From: an uncultured Anaerolineae bacterium
Lineage (GTDB): Bacteria > Chloroflexota > Anaerolineae > Anaerolineales > Villigracilaceae
Reading direction: 5' to 3'
Length of the DNA stretch: 22,902 bases
NCBI GenBank assembly: GCA_903854805.1
Contig: CAINXK010000107.1
Location: 1 to 22,902 of the forward strand
Part shown: positions 16,826 to 22,902 of the stretch, piece after piece
How the letters are laid out: each line of letters begins with the position of its first letter
Numbering within the stretch: position 1 is the first letter of the stretch
Notes under the pieces: model-generated
Seen by the model: only the letters and a program-made list of their open reading frames with translations
Told to the model about the DNA's origin: nothing
Databases searched by the model: none
Position numbers and translations under genes: made by a program

Positions 16826-16870
16826 GTTACACTCAAAAACGCGCCAATCTGGCGCGTTTTTGAGTGTAAC
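16826..16870. terminator. perfect 21-bp hairpin terminator between convergent genes
   Basis: Arms 16826-16846 and 16850-16870 are exact inverted repeats with a 3-nt loop. The GC-rich apex (GCGCCA/TGGCGC) is followed by TTTTT inside the stem, with matching AAAAA on the other side. It should work in both directions, for the M24 peptidase gene and for the NYN gene. Confidence 0.85.
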
Positions 16871-16902
16871 TAATGGAGAGCATCTGCAAGAATTCGGTAA
16901 TC

Positions 16903-17682
16903 TCAAGACTGGTCGGGGGTCTCTTTTAATTTAACATAGAACAAATTAGAACCATCAGTTTCTTGGGAACGCATCTCGAAATAGTCTTTGAGATTTCCTA
17001 CCAGGCGTGAAAGTTGCCTTTGACCATACGTCCGAGGATCGAAACCTGGGTCTAGTTGATAGAGCGCATTGCCCATGTGGTCCAGGCGGGCCCAACCATC
17101 TTCTTGAACTGCCATTTCAAATGCTTTTTCAAGCATGGGCATCGGATCGGCTTCTTCTTTTTCTTCTTTCTTTTTCCCGGTACTGGCAGTTGGTTTGCGT
17201 ACTCGCTGTTTGGCTGGTCTGGTTTCGGTAACCAAGTTTTCGGTATAAACGAAAACGTCGCAGGCGTTAACAAAGGGTTTTGGAGTTTTCTTTTCGCCAA
17301 TCCCCATTACGAAAATTCCTGTTTCACGGATGCGAGTTGCCAACCGGGTATAGTCACTGTCACTGGAGACAAGACAGAAACCATCAACCACTCTAGAATG
17401 CAGAATGTCCATTGCATCAATGATCATGGCGCTATCGGTCGCATTTTTCCCAATGGTGTAGCGGAATTGCTGGATAGGTTGAATGGCATGGAAGTTTAGG
17501 ACATCTTTCCATGAGTTCATGTTTGGCGTGGTCCAGTCGCCATATATGCGGCGTACAGTAACCATGCCATATTTACCTGCCTCCACGAGCATTTGGGCTA
17601 ACAGGCTCGATTGGGCATTATCGCCGTCGATAAGCATGGCGATTTTTCGTCTTGATAGGGATGATATTTGCTCTTCAGGCAT
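16903..17682 (-). CDS. NYN domain protein with OST-HTH/LOTUS domain (LabA/DUF88-like)
   Basis: A 259-residue protein. Residues 13-150 form a NYN (PIN-like) domain with the acidic metal-site residues in MLIDGDN (16-22), NATDSAMIIDAMD (80-92) and VSSDSDYTRL (105-114). A basic, lysine/glutamate-rich linker (155-178) leads to an OST-HTH/LOTUS winged helix (about 181-252; PMLEKAFEMAVQEDGWARL, FDPRTYGQRQLSRLV). NYN proteins are predicted RNases and LOTUS domains bind RNA, so an RNA-processing or RNA-binding role is likely; the target is unknown. No ribosome binding site precedes ATG, but TATAAT lies 6 nt upstream, suggesting a leaderless message. Confidence 0.92.
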   Translation of the reverse strand: MPEEQISSLSRRKIAMLIDGDNAQSSLLAQMLVEAGKYGMVTVRRIYGDWTTPNMNSWKDVLNFHAIQPIQQFRYTIGKNATDSAMIIDAMDILHSRVVDGFCLVSSDSDYTRLATRIRETGIFVMGIGEKKTPKPFVNACDVFVYTENLVTETRPAKQRVRKPTASTGKKKEEKEEADPMPMLEKAFEMAVQEDGWARLDHMGNALYQLDPGFDPRTYGQRQLSRLVGNLKDYFEMRSQETDGSNLFYVKLKETPDQS

Positions 17683-17688
17683 AATCCC

Positions 17689-17694
17689 ATTATA
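17689..17694 (-). promoter_or_regulatory. candidate -10 box for a leaderless NYN transcript
   Basis: On the minus strand, a perfect TATAAT is followed by GGGATT and then the ATG of the NYN gene. With the usual 6-7 nt to the transcript start, the message would begin at the start codon. The -35 region would fall in the ribosome binding site and start of the divergent YHS gene. Confidence 0.45.
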
Positions 17695-17719
17695 CTTGCT
17701 TTATCCCCAAGGAGGACCC

Positions 17720-17887
17720 ATGGAAACTGACCCTGTTTGTAAAATGAAAGTTGATCCGAAAACAGCCAAGTGGATTTCGGAATATAATGGCAAGACCTAT
17801 TATTTCTGTGCACCAGGCTGTAAGCACACATTCGACAAAGATCCAGAAACATATGTGAGCGGAAAAGGTCCATTAATAATTATGTAA
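17720..17887 (+). CDS. YHS domain protein
   Basis: A 55-residue protein consisting of a single YHS domain: DPVCKMKVDPKTAKW, then YNGKTYYFCAPGCKHTFDKDPETYV. The cysteines at 7, 31 and 35 follow the metal-binding pattern of the family, which is found in copper P-type ATPases and free-standing metal-handling proteins. The start is fixed by GGAGG at 17711-17715, 4 nt before ATG; longer in-frame starts run through the divergent NYN gene and are rejected. The gene is monocistronic, closed by a terminator. It lies 270 bp upstream of a two-component system whose sensor loop is rich in methionine, so a shared link to metal stress is possible but inferred. Confidence 0.9.
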   Translation: METDPVCKMKVDPKTAKWISEYNGKTYYFCAPGCKHTFDKDPETYVSGKGPLIIM

Positions 17888-17897
17888 AACGATCGGG

Positions 17898-17948
17898 CAA
17901 CACTCCCGTTTCTCCGGAATCATAAGGTGATGCGGGAGTGTTGTTTTT
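17898..17948 (+). terminator. Rho-independent terminator after the YHS gene
   Basis: CAACACTCCCG at 17898-17908 pairs with CGGGAGTGTTG at 17933-17943, an 11-bp perfect stem, followed by TTTTTC. It lies 10 nt after the YHS stop codon. Confidence 0.9.
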
Positions 17949-18016
17949 CTGAGTACTCTCACCTTACCGGTTATGAGTGGCGGGTGAAATCGGAATATAT
18001 TTCTTTGCGTTTTCTT

Positions 18017-18057
18017 TATAATCCCTTCATATTAGCTATATCTGTAGAGTCTATAAT
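18017..18057 (+). promoter_or_regulatory. two TATAAT boxes upstream of the response regulator
   Basis: Perfect TATAAT hexamers occur at 18017-18022 and 18052-18057, upstream of the regulator start at 18158. Neither has a recognisable -35 box at the standard distance, so an activator-dependent promoter, perhaps autoregulated, is possible. Position and motif are the only evidence. Confidence 0.35.
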
Positions 18058-18157
18058 AAAGTCAGATAGGTGAAGTGCAATTATTGTCCTGAAAACTTTG
18101 TAAGAATGGCATTGAAAATTTTGAATTTCTAAAGTGAAATAAAAGGTAAATGCAATC

Positions 18158-18838
18158 ATGACAACCAAAATTCTTATTATTGACGATGAGCCTTCAATTG
18201 TTAACCTGGTCAGTGCGTATTTGAAGCCGGAAGGCTACGATGTATACACAGCTTCAGATGGAATCGCGGGTTTGAAAGCCGCCAAAGCTTACAAACCGGA
18301 TCTAATCGTCCTGGATCTCATGTTACCTGGTCTGGATGGCATAGAATTACTCTCGCGTTTGCGCCGAGAATCTGACGTGTATGTTATTTTATTAACAGCC
18401 CGGACTGAAGAAACCGATAAAATCGTGGGTTTGTCGGTTGGCGCAGATGATTATGTTACCAAGCCATTTAGTCCAAGAGAGTTGGTTGCCAGAATAAAAT
18501 CAGCACTTCGGCGTCTTCAAGCAGGCAGCGACGTGGACGGCGCGGCTGTATTATCCTTTGAACATGTGACGATCAATGCTGGAGCAAGGAGCGTCACCGT
18601 GGATAATTCTCTGATTGATCTGACAGCGATTGAGTTTAATTTACTTCTCGCACTTGCTGAAAATCGCGGTCGTGTACTGACTCGTGAGCAATTGCTTGAA
18701 AAAGTATGGGGCGGATCTTATTTCGGCGAAATGCGTGTAGTAGACGTTCATCTGGGCCATGTTCGCCAAAAGTTGGGCGGCGATTTTATAACCACGGTTC
18801 GCAGCGTGGGATACCGTTTTGAAGATGAGCAAATATGA
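18158..18838 (+). CDS. OmpR/PhoB-family response regulator
   Basis: A 226-residue DNA-binding regulator of normal length. The receiver domain (1-115) has Asp9 and Asp10, phospho-acceptor Asp53 in VLDLMLPG, Thr80 and Lys102 in TKPFSPREL. The C-terminal winged helix (about 128-225) shows IDLTAIEFNLLLALAENRGRVLTREQLLEKVWG and RVVDVHLGHVRQKLGGDFITTVRSVGYRF, the standard recognition and wing segments. Its partner kinase starts in the ATGA that overlaps this gene's stop, so the two are translationally coupled. The regulon cannot be told from the sequence; the nearby YHS gene and the aptamer array are candidates by position only. Confidence 0.96.
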   Translation: MTTKILIIDDEPSIVNLVSAYLKPEGYDVYTASDGIAGLKAAKAYKPDLIVLDLMLPGLDGIELLSRLRRESDVYVILLTARTEETDKIVGLSVGADDYVTKPFSPRELVARIKSALRRLQAGSDVDGAAVLSFEHVTINAGARSVTVDNSLIDLTAIEFNLLLALAENRGRVLTREQLLEKVWGGSYFGEMRVVDVHLGHVRQKLGGDFITTVRSVGYRFEDEQI

Positions 18839-20040
18839 AATTTATTCAGAAGCGTATCAGTCTTAAACTATTCCTTTCTTATTTCGTTGTCCTCATTGTA
18901 GGTGCAGCAGTCCTCCTGTTCACGGTGATGTTTACTGCCCAGGGTGCGTATAGCCGACATATGGAAATGAATACGACCGGAATAATAAATAACGGAACTC
19001 GCGTGCCAGAAATGATGGGCATGGGGCAAGGTCGAGGGACAGGGTCCGGAACTGGTCAGGGGGCTGGGCTTGGGCCAGGTCAGGGAGATGGCTATATTAA
19101 TTTTCGCGCGGGTGTATTAGAATCACTTGGTTATGCAATCATCGCAGCAATTTTGGTAGCAGTCATGGTCAGTATTATTTTTAGCCAGCAGATCATTGCG
19201 CCATTGCGCGCAATGATGAGTGCCTCCCAGCGAATTGCGGATGGCCGTTATGATGAGCGGGTGGCGGTCAGCGGCACAGATGAGTTAGCCCAACTGGCTG
19301 AGCGTTTCAATCGTATGGCGGAACGATTAGAACATACCGAATCTATGCGCCGGCAGTTAATTGGCGATGTGAGTCATGAATTACGAACTCCGCTAACAGC
19401 AATTGGCGGTTATATGGAAGGGTTGACCGATGGAGTCTTGCCGGCTTCAGCTGAAACCTTTGAGCAGGTAAAGATGGAATCCAAACGGCTCAGCCGTTTG
19501 GTTGATGATTTGCAAGAATTAAGTCGAGTTGAATCAGGGGCTTATCGGTTGAATATCCAACCAGTTAGTCTAGTCGATTTGTTGAATACAACAGCCCGGA
19601 GACTTTCATTTCAATTTACCGAAAAACACGTACTCCTGCACCTTCCCTATGGGAGTTCTGAAAGTACGCATTCAGATCTCCCAAAAGTGATGGTGGATGA
19701 GGATCGTATTACCCAGGTAATGACCAATTTACTCGCTAACGCCCTAATCTATACCCAGCCTGGTGGTGATGTCACAGTTTCTATGGAACAAAGTGGCAAC
19801 GAAATCCAAATATCTTTTACAGATACAGGTGTTGGGATATCCCCAGAGAATTGTGAACATATCTTCGATCGTTTTTATCGTGTTGATAAATCTCGTTCGC
19901 GTGCAGGTGGGGGTGGTTCTGGAATTGGGTTGACAATTGCCAGGGCAATTGTCGATGCACACGGTGGTCGAATTTGGGCCCAAAGTGATGGAGAAGGCCT
20001 GGGCAGCAAGTTTATATTTACGGTGCCAATCTCGAAATAA
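18835..20040 (+). CDS. membrane sensor histidine kinase with Gly/Met-rich sensor loop
   Basis: A 401-residue kinase. The first transmembrane helix is at about 11-34 and the second at about 97-118. The extracytoplasmic loop between them (35-96) begins RHMEMN, continues PEMMGMGQG, and then is almost pure Gly with Gln, Thr, Arg and Ser. A HAMP domain (about 118-170) follows. HisKA has His181 in DVSHELRTPL. The ATPase domain has Asn298 and Asn302 (N box), DTGVG (330-334), the HIFDRFYR F box and GSGIGLTI (361-368). All catalytic motifs are present. The methionine pairs resemble copper or silver binding loops, but this is inferred. It is cotranscribed with the regulator. Confidence 0.95.
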   Translation: MKFIQKRISLKLFLSYFVVLIVGAAVLLFTVMFTAQGAYSRHMEMNTTGIINNGTRVPEMMGMGQGRGTGSGTGQGAGLGPGQGDGYINFRAGVLESLGYAIIAAILVAVMVSIIFSQQIIAPLRAMMSASQRIADGRYDERVAVSGTDELAQLAERFNRMAERLEHTESMRRQLIGDVSHELRTPLTAIGGYMEGLTDGVLPASAETFEQVKMESKRLSRLVDDLQELSRVESGAYRLNIQPVSLVDLLNTTARRLSFQFTEKHVLLHLPYGSSESTHSDLPKVMVDEDRITQVMTNLLANALIYTQPGGDVTVSMEQSGNEIQISFTDTGVGISPENCEHIFDRFYRVDKSRSRAGGGGSGIGLTIARAIVDAHGGRIWAQSDGEGLGSKFIFTVPISK

Positions 20041-20090
20041 TTACCCCGGTTTGGGCACCTTACAATTATCTTAAAAAAAATCGAAAACAC

Positions 20091-20119
20091 TTGCCATATT
20101 GCAGCTTTTGTGGCAAAAT
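20091..20119 (+). promoter_or_regulatory. candidate promoter of the aptamer array
   Basis: TTGCCA at 20091-20096 and CAAAAT at 20114-20119 are separated by exactly 17 nt. The predicted start near 20126 falls just before the first paired base of the array (20131), as expected for a dedicated promoter. The -10 box matches the consensus at only four of six positions. Confidence 0.4.
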
Positions 20120-20130
20120 GAAATTGCACT

Positions 20131-20220
20131 TCGATAAAAAGCAAAGTCAGCGAAAGCTGGCGACGCAAAGTCATGGGTCTAAAGTGTACAAAATACACAC
20201 AATGACAGCCTGACTATCGA
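20131..20220 (+). ncRNA. class I cyclic-di-GMP (GEMM) riboswitch aptamer, copy 1
   Basis: The closing helix is TCGATA (20131-20136) with TATCGA (20215-20220). GCAAAG at 20141 is followed by a stem GTCAGC/GCTGGC capped by a GAAA tetraloop, then GACGCAAAG, the two most conserved GEMM elements. The second stem is GTCAT (20170-20174) with ATGAC (20202-20206), with an inner GTGTA/TACAC stem and the conserved GGGTCTAAAG on its 5' side. The G equivalent to Vc2 G20 and the A equivalent to A47 are present. By hand alignment the base equivalent to C92 may be U, which could shift ligand preference. Confidence 0.85.
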
Positions 20221-20298
20221 GAAAAGCAAAGTCAGTGAAAACTGGCGGCGCAAAGTCTGTGGATCTAAAGTCATCCATAACTGGTGACCAAGATCGCC
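20221..20298 (+). ncRNA. class I cyclic-di-GMP (GEMM) riboswitch-like aptamer, copy 2 (weaker)
   Basis: GCAAAG at 20225-20230, then GTCAGT-GAAA-ACTGGC and GGCGCAAAG repeat the core of copy 1 at an 85-nt offset. The second stem is shorter and less regular, with GGATCTAAAG in place of GGGTCTAAAG and GGTGACCAAGATCGCC at the 3' side. I cannot close a good outer helix for it. It may be a partly decayed or structurally dependent unit. Confidence 0.65.
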
Positions 20299-20405
20299 CG
20301 GCAAACCGAAACGCAAAACCGTTGAAAAGCGGCGACGCAAAGTTATGGGTCTAAAATCAAAAAGTAATTTTTACTGGTATTGATTATGACTGCCAAACTA
20401 CCGAA
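20299..20405 (+). ncRNA. class I cyclic-di-GMP (GEMM) riboswitch aptamer, copy 3
   Basis: GCAAAA at 20313, then CCGTT-GAAA-AGCGG and GACGCAAAG repeat the core 87 nt after copy 2. The second stem is well formed: GTTAT (20342-20346) with ATGAC (20386-20390), then AATCAA (20355-20360) with TTGATT (20380-20385). It carries GGGTCTAAAA and the conserved 3' segment GACTGCCAAACTACCG, in which C is kept at the position equivalent to Vc2 C92. The outer helix is not obvious. A terminator follows 14 nt later. Confidence 0.8.
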
Positions 20406-20418
20406 AAGTGCATTTTAT

Positions 20419-20462
20419 ATCCCGTTGTAGATGCCCCCCCATCTATAGCGGGATGTTTTTTT
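20419..20462 (+). terminator. Rho-independent terminator at the end of the aptamer array
   Basis: ATCCCGTTGTAGAT (20419-20432) pairs over all 14 positions (two G-U) with ATCTATAGCGGGAT (20441-20454), around an 8-nt GCCCCCCC loop, and is followed by GTTTTTTT. The stem does not overlap any aptamer stem I can define, so it may be constitutive rather than ligand-switched. Confidence 0.88.
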
Positions 20463-20479
20463 GTTTATATTGAAATAAA

Positions 20480-20533
20480 TTAGAAAAGGCAAGTGCAGAA
20501 GATCGATTCTTTATCTGCACTTGCCTTTTCTAA
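20480..20533. terminator. 20-bp perfect hairpin terminator downstream of the molybdenum hydroxylase gene
   Basis: Arms 20480-20499 and 20514-20533 are exact inverted repeats (TTAGAAAAGGCAAGTGCAGA and its complement) with a 14-nt loop. On the minus strand it ends in CTTTTCTAATTTATTT, 32 bp after the hydroxylase stop codon. It would also block plus-strand read-through from the array. Confidence 0.8.
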
Positions 20534-20564
20534 ATTCCCATTCTTTATAACTTTATCAGTATGT

Positions 20565-22775
20565 CTAAATTTTTCCCAAACCTCGTAAAACTCTCTCGGG
20601 AGTAAGGGGAAACTCGTTGAACCATACGCCAGTGGCATTGTGAATAGCTGAAATTATTGCAGGGGCCATTGGTAGGTAGGGCAACTCCCCCAAACCCTTT
20701 GCGCCCCAAGGTCCACGTTCATCTGGGACTTCCACAACCACGGATTCGACAACATCAGGGATATCGCGAATTGTGGGTATGAGATAAGTGCTAAGCTGGT
20801 CGGTAAGTACATAGCCATCCCGGGTGATGAAATTTTCCATCATGACATAGCCCTGAGCTTGAACTACGCAGCCTTCGATTTGTCCTTCAACTAATGCAGG
20901 ATTGAGCGCTTTGCCAACATCATCAGCCGAAATAATTTTAAGAATATGGACCTGGCCGGTTTCTGTGTCCACTTCAACTTCTGCTGCCTGGGCTACATAA
21001 GCATAAGCAAAATTGGGCATGCACTTGCCTGTTTCTTTGTCAAAGGGGGTCGTTTCAGGTGCCAGGTAAGTGTATTCAACAATTGCGGGTCGTTCTTCGG
21101 CATCCCATTTTGCACGGGCTTGTTCGGCAGCACCTTTTACTGCGTTTCCAGACATAAATGTAAGGCGTGATGCAGATGCAGAGCCGGCATTTCCCATATT
21201 AAGAGTGTCCATGGTTATCATTTCAACTTTGTCAAAAGGTACATCGATAGCCTCTGCTGCTAACTGTGCCAGGATGGTGTGATTACCCTGCCCCACCTCT
21301 GCTGCTGCGTTGTAAACAACCACGCGCTCAATCTTTCCATTTCCGAAAATTTCCACACGCGCCCAGCTATTTTCTTTATATCCAAAACTGAATCCAATAT
21401 TTTTAAAACCAGCGGCCAACCCGATTCCATGAACAACCGACGCCCGCCCGGTAGCTGGCTGTTTGTTTCTGGAATTTGCCCACGTTCCATCTTTATTGTC
21501 CCAGCCAGCTTTCCTGGCAGCTGCCTCGATTACCTGAATTGTAGAGATAGGGCCCGGGGGCGGGGTTTGTACATCAAGTGTATCTCCGGGGCGCAGAGAA
21601 TTGTGTAGACGGAATTCAACTGGGTCAAGATTTAGTTTTTCGGCCAATTTATCCATCTGCATTTCAGCCATGAATTGCGCTTGAGGAGCACCAAAACCTC
21701 GGAAGGCTGCGCTCGGCAAGTTATTCGTGTATACCCCGTAAACATCGGACTTAACGTTAGGAATTGCGTATGGTCCAGTTTGGGTTATCGTAGCATTTCC
21801 CAGAACCTTGTTGGTGGTGTACATATATGCTCCACCGTCAGCAATAAAAGTGGTTTCAGCTGCGGTTAGCTTGCCGTCTTTCGTGGCACCCCATTTGGCA
21901 CGAATGATCATCGGGTGGCGTTTTCCATGGCCAATGAGCGATTCTTTCCGGGACCAGACGATTTTTACAGGACGATTAAGCTTCCAGGCGGCCAGTCCAA
22001 TCACAATTTGAACTGACATATCTTCTCTACCGCCAAAAGCACCGCCGATGGCTGGATATTGCACTCTAACCTGTTCGAGTGGTAGGTTGAGTGAATGGGC
22101 CACCTGTTTCTGGTCAGCGTGCGTCCATTGTCCCGCCGCTTTGATCGTTAAGAGACCTTCCGAGTCGATGTATGCGATCCCGGCTTCCGGTTGCAGATAA
22201 GCATGTTCTTGAGCCGGTACGCGATACTCTGCTTCGATGATGGCGTGCGATTGAGCAAAACCGGCTTCTACATCACCCTTACGAATTTTGTCATGGACGC
22301 AAATGTTGGATGGCCCAATTTCTGGATGGATGGCAATAGCCCCAGGTTTTATGGCTTCTTCAGGATCGGTCTGGACTGGTAGATCCTGGTATTCAACTTT
22401 AATCAGTTTTACGGCCTTGGCAGCCAATTCCTCTGTTTCAGCGACAACGACCGCTACCTGATCGCCAACGAATCGAACGATATCTGCACCGGGTTTATCA
22501 GACCCTGGCCCGCACAGTACTGGCTGGTCGTTGATCTGAAGACCATATTCGTTATTTGGAACATCCTTGGCGGTGTAAATGGCGACAACGCCCGGTATTG
22601 TTTCGGCAGAACTTGTATCAATAGCCAGAACTCTAGCGTGAGGCCGGCCCGCGAAGAGGATTTTCATATGCAGCATACCGGGCATGACAATATCGCCCGA
22701 ATATATAGTTTCGCCGGTTACTTTTCCTTTAGCATCTATTCGCGCAACTGATTTCCCTACGATGTTGGGGGTCAT
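20565..22775 (-). CDS. molybdenum hydroxylase large (molybdopterin-binding) subunit, xanthine dehydrogenase family
   Basis: A 736-residue chain of the xanthine dehydrogenase/aldehyde oxidase/CO dehydrogenase superfamily, which hydroxylates heterocycles or aldehydes with water as oxygen donor. The N-terminal a/b hammerhead domain runs to about residue 130 (KVTGETIYSGDIVMPGMLHMKIL). The cofactor-binding region has GGAFGGRED (244-252), AFRGFGAPQ (356-364), VGQGNHT and GNAGSASASR. Glu697 in GAKGLGE is the predicted catalytic base. There are no 2Fe-2S or FAD domains, so small and medium subunits must come from other genes, none of which is in the window. CAGAGG lies about 7 nt before ATG. Substrate not determinable. 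Some enzymes of this family carry labile selenium; that cannot be read from sequence. Confidence 0.93.
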   Translation of the reverse strand: MTPNIVGKSVARIDAKGKVTGETIYSGDIVMPGMLHMKILFAGRPHARVLAIDTSSAETIPGVVAIYTAKDVPNNEYGLQINDQPVLCGPGSDKPGADIVRFVGDQVAVVVAETEELAAKAVKLIKVEYQDLPVQTDPEEAIKPGAIAIHPEIGPSNICVHDKIRKGDVEAGFAQSHAIIEAEYRVPAQEHAYLQPEAGIAYIDSEGLLTIKAAGQWTHADQKQVAHSLNLPLEQVRVQYPAIGGAFGGREDMSVQIVIGLAAWKLNRPVKIVWSRKESLIGHGKRHPMIIRAKWGATKDGKLTAAETTFIADGGAYMYTTNKVLGNATITQTGPYAIPNVKSDVYGVYTNNLPSAAFRGFGAPQAQFMAEMQMDKLAEKLNLDPVEFRLHNSLRPGDTLDVQTPPPGPISTIQVIEAAARKAGWDNKDGTWANSRNKQPATGRASVVHGIGLAAGFKNIGFSFGYKENSWARVEIFGNGKIERVVVYNAAAEVGQGNHTILAQLAAEAIDVPFDKVEMITMDTLNMGNAGSASASRLTFMSGNAVKGAAEQARAKWDAEERPAIVEYTYLAPETTPFDKETGKCMPNFAYAYVAQAAEVEVDTETGQVHILKIISADDVGKALNPALVEGQIEGCVVQAQGYVMMENFITRDGYVLTDQLSTYLIPTIRDIPDVVESVVVEVPDERGPWGAKGLGELPYLPMAPAIISAIHNATGVWFNEFPLTPERVLRGLGKI

Positions 22776-22902
22776 TATTTACCTCTGTGGATTAGAAATC
22801 AACTATTTCAGACTATATGTTGAGATATTTATAGTTTCGTCGGTTGGTCTATTTTTTTGAATTATAGGTTTTGTGACACTTTTTAGCGGGTGTATCGTTT
22901 TA

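Noticed and set aside
17483..17719. Longer N-terminus for the YHS protein
   Set aside because: The extra residues are the antisense of the NYN gene; GGAGG just before ATG 17720 and the start of the YHS fold fix the shorter form.
20131..20405. Possible CRISPR array
   Set aside because: The repeat unit is about 86 nt, diverged between copies, and folds as a GEMM aptamer; there are no short identical repeats with unique spacers and no cas genes.
14147..22775. Selenocysteine codons in the window, prompted by selA
   Set aside because: I saw no in-frame TGA interrupting a recognisable gene; each gene nearby reads through to its expected C-terminus.
1..22902. Insertion sequences, integrase genes or attachment sites at the tRNA-Asp gene
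   Set aside because: No transposase or integrase sequence was seen, and no copy of the tRNA 3' end was found in the flanking sequence.

Overview
The window reads as a stretch of a bacterial chromosome with mid-range GC content. The gene types suggest a Chloroflexota bacterium of the class Anaerolineae: a split methylmalonyl-CoA mutase, a DUF2207 protein with a Cys-Ala tail, REC-fused CpaE/TadZ-like ATPases, selenocysteine machinery and a molybdenum hydroxylase. This placement is an inference from gene content; no marker gene settles it.

Layout. 1-2458 (minus strand): tRNA-Asp, a CoA-binding Rossmann protein and the catalytic chain of a B12-dependent acyl-CoA mutase. 2790-7863 (plus strand): a five-gene block made of a zinc-ribbon membrane protein, a DUF2207 membrane protein ending in CACACACAGCACACAGGGR, a PqqD-like/radical SAM/SPASM enzyme, a small PAS protein, and a paralogue of the radical SAM enzyme that has lost all three cluster-binding cysteines. 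I read this as a probable peptide-modification system acting on the Cys-rich tail of a membrane protein. 7943-13342 (minus strand): a tight four-gene operon of REC-Hpt, REC-CpaE/TadZ-like ATPase, a secreted lytic-transglycosylase-like protein, and a membrane protein with an effector-associated (death-like) domain and a degenerate sortase-like outer domain. A bidirectional terminator separates it from the preceding block.

13762-16802 (plus strand): a small membrane protein overlapping selA, then an M24 metallopeptidase, closed by a 21-bp perfect hairpin. 16903-17887: a divergent pair, a NYN/OST-HTH RNA-binding or nuclease-like protein (minus) and a 55-residue YHS protein (plus), only 37 bp apart. 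18158-20040 (plus strand): an OmpR-type response regulator and histidine kinase joined by an ATGA overlap. The kinase sensor loop is rich in Gly and Met.

20131-20405 (plus strand): three tandem copies of a class I cyclic-di-GMP (GEMM) riboswitch-like aptamer, with a candidate promoter just upstream and a strong terminator just downstream. No sense-strand gene follows within the window; the next gene (20565-22775) is a convergent molybdenum hydroxylase large subunit. The array may therefore be a free-standing, c-di-GMP-binding non-coding RNA.

The two features most worth following are the DUF2207/radical SAM/pseudo-radical SAM block and the orphan triple aptamer array. The death-like domain in the sortase-like protein is a third.
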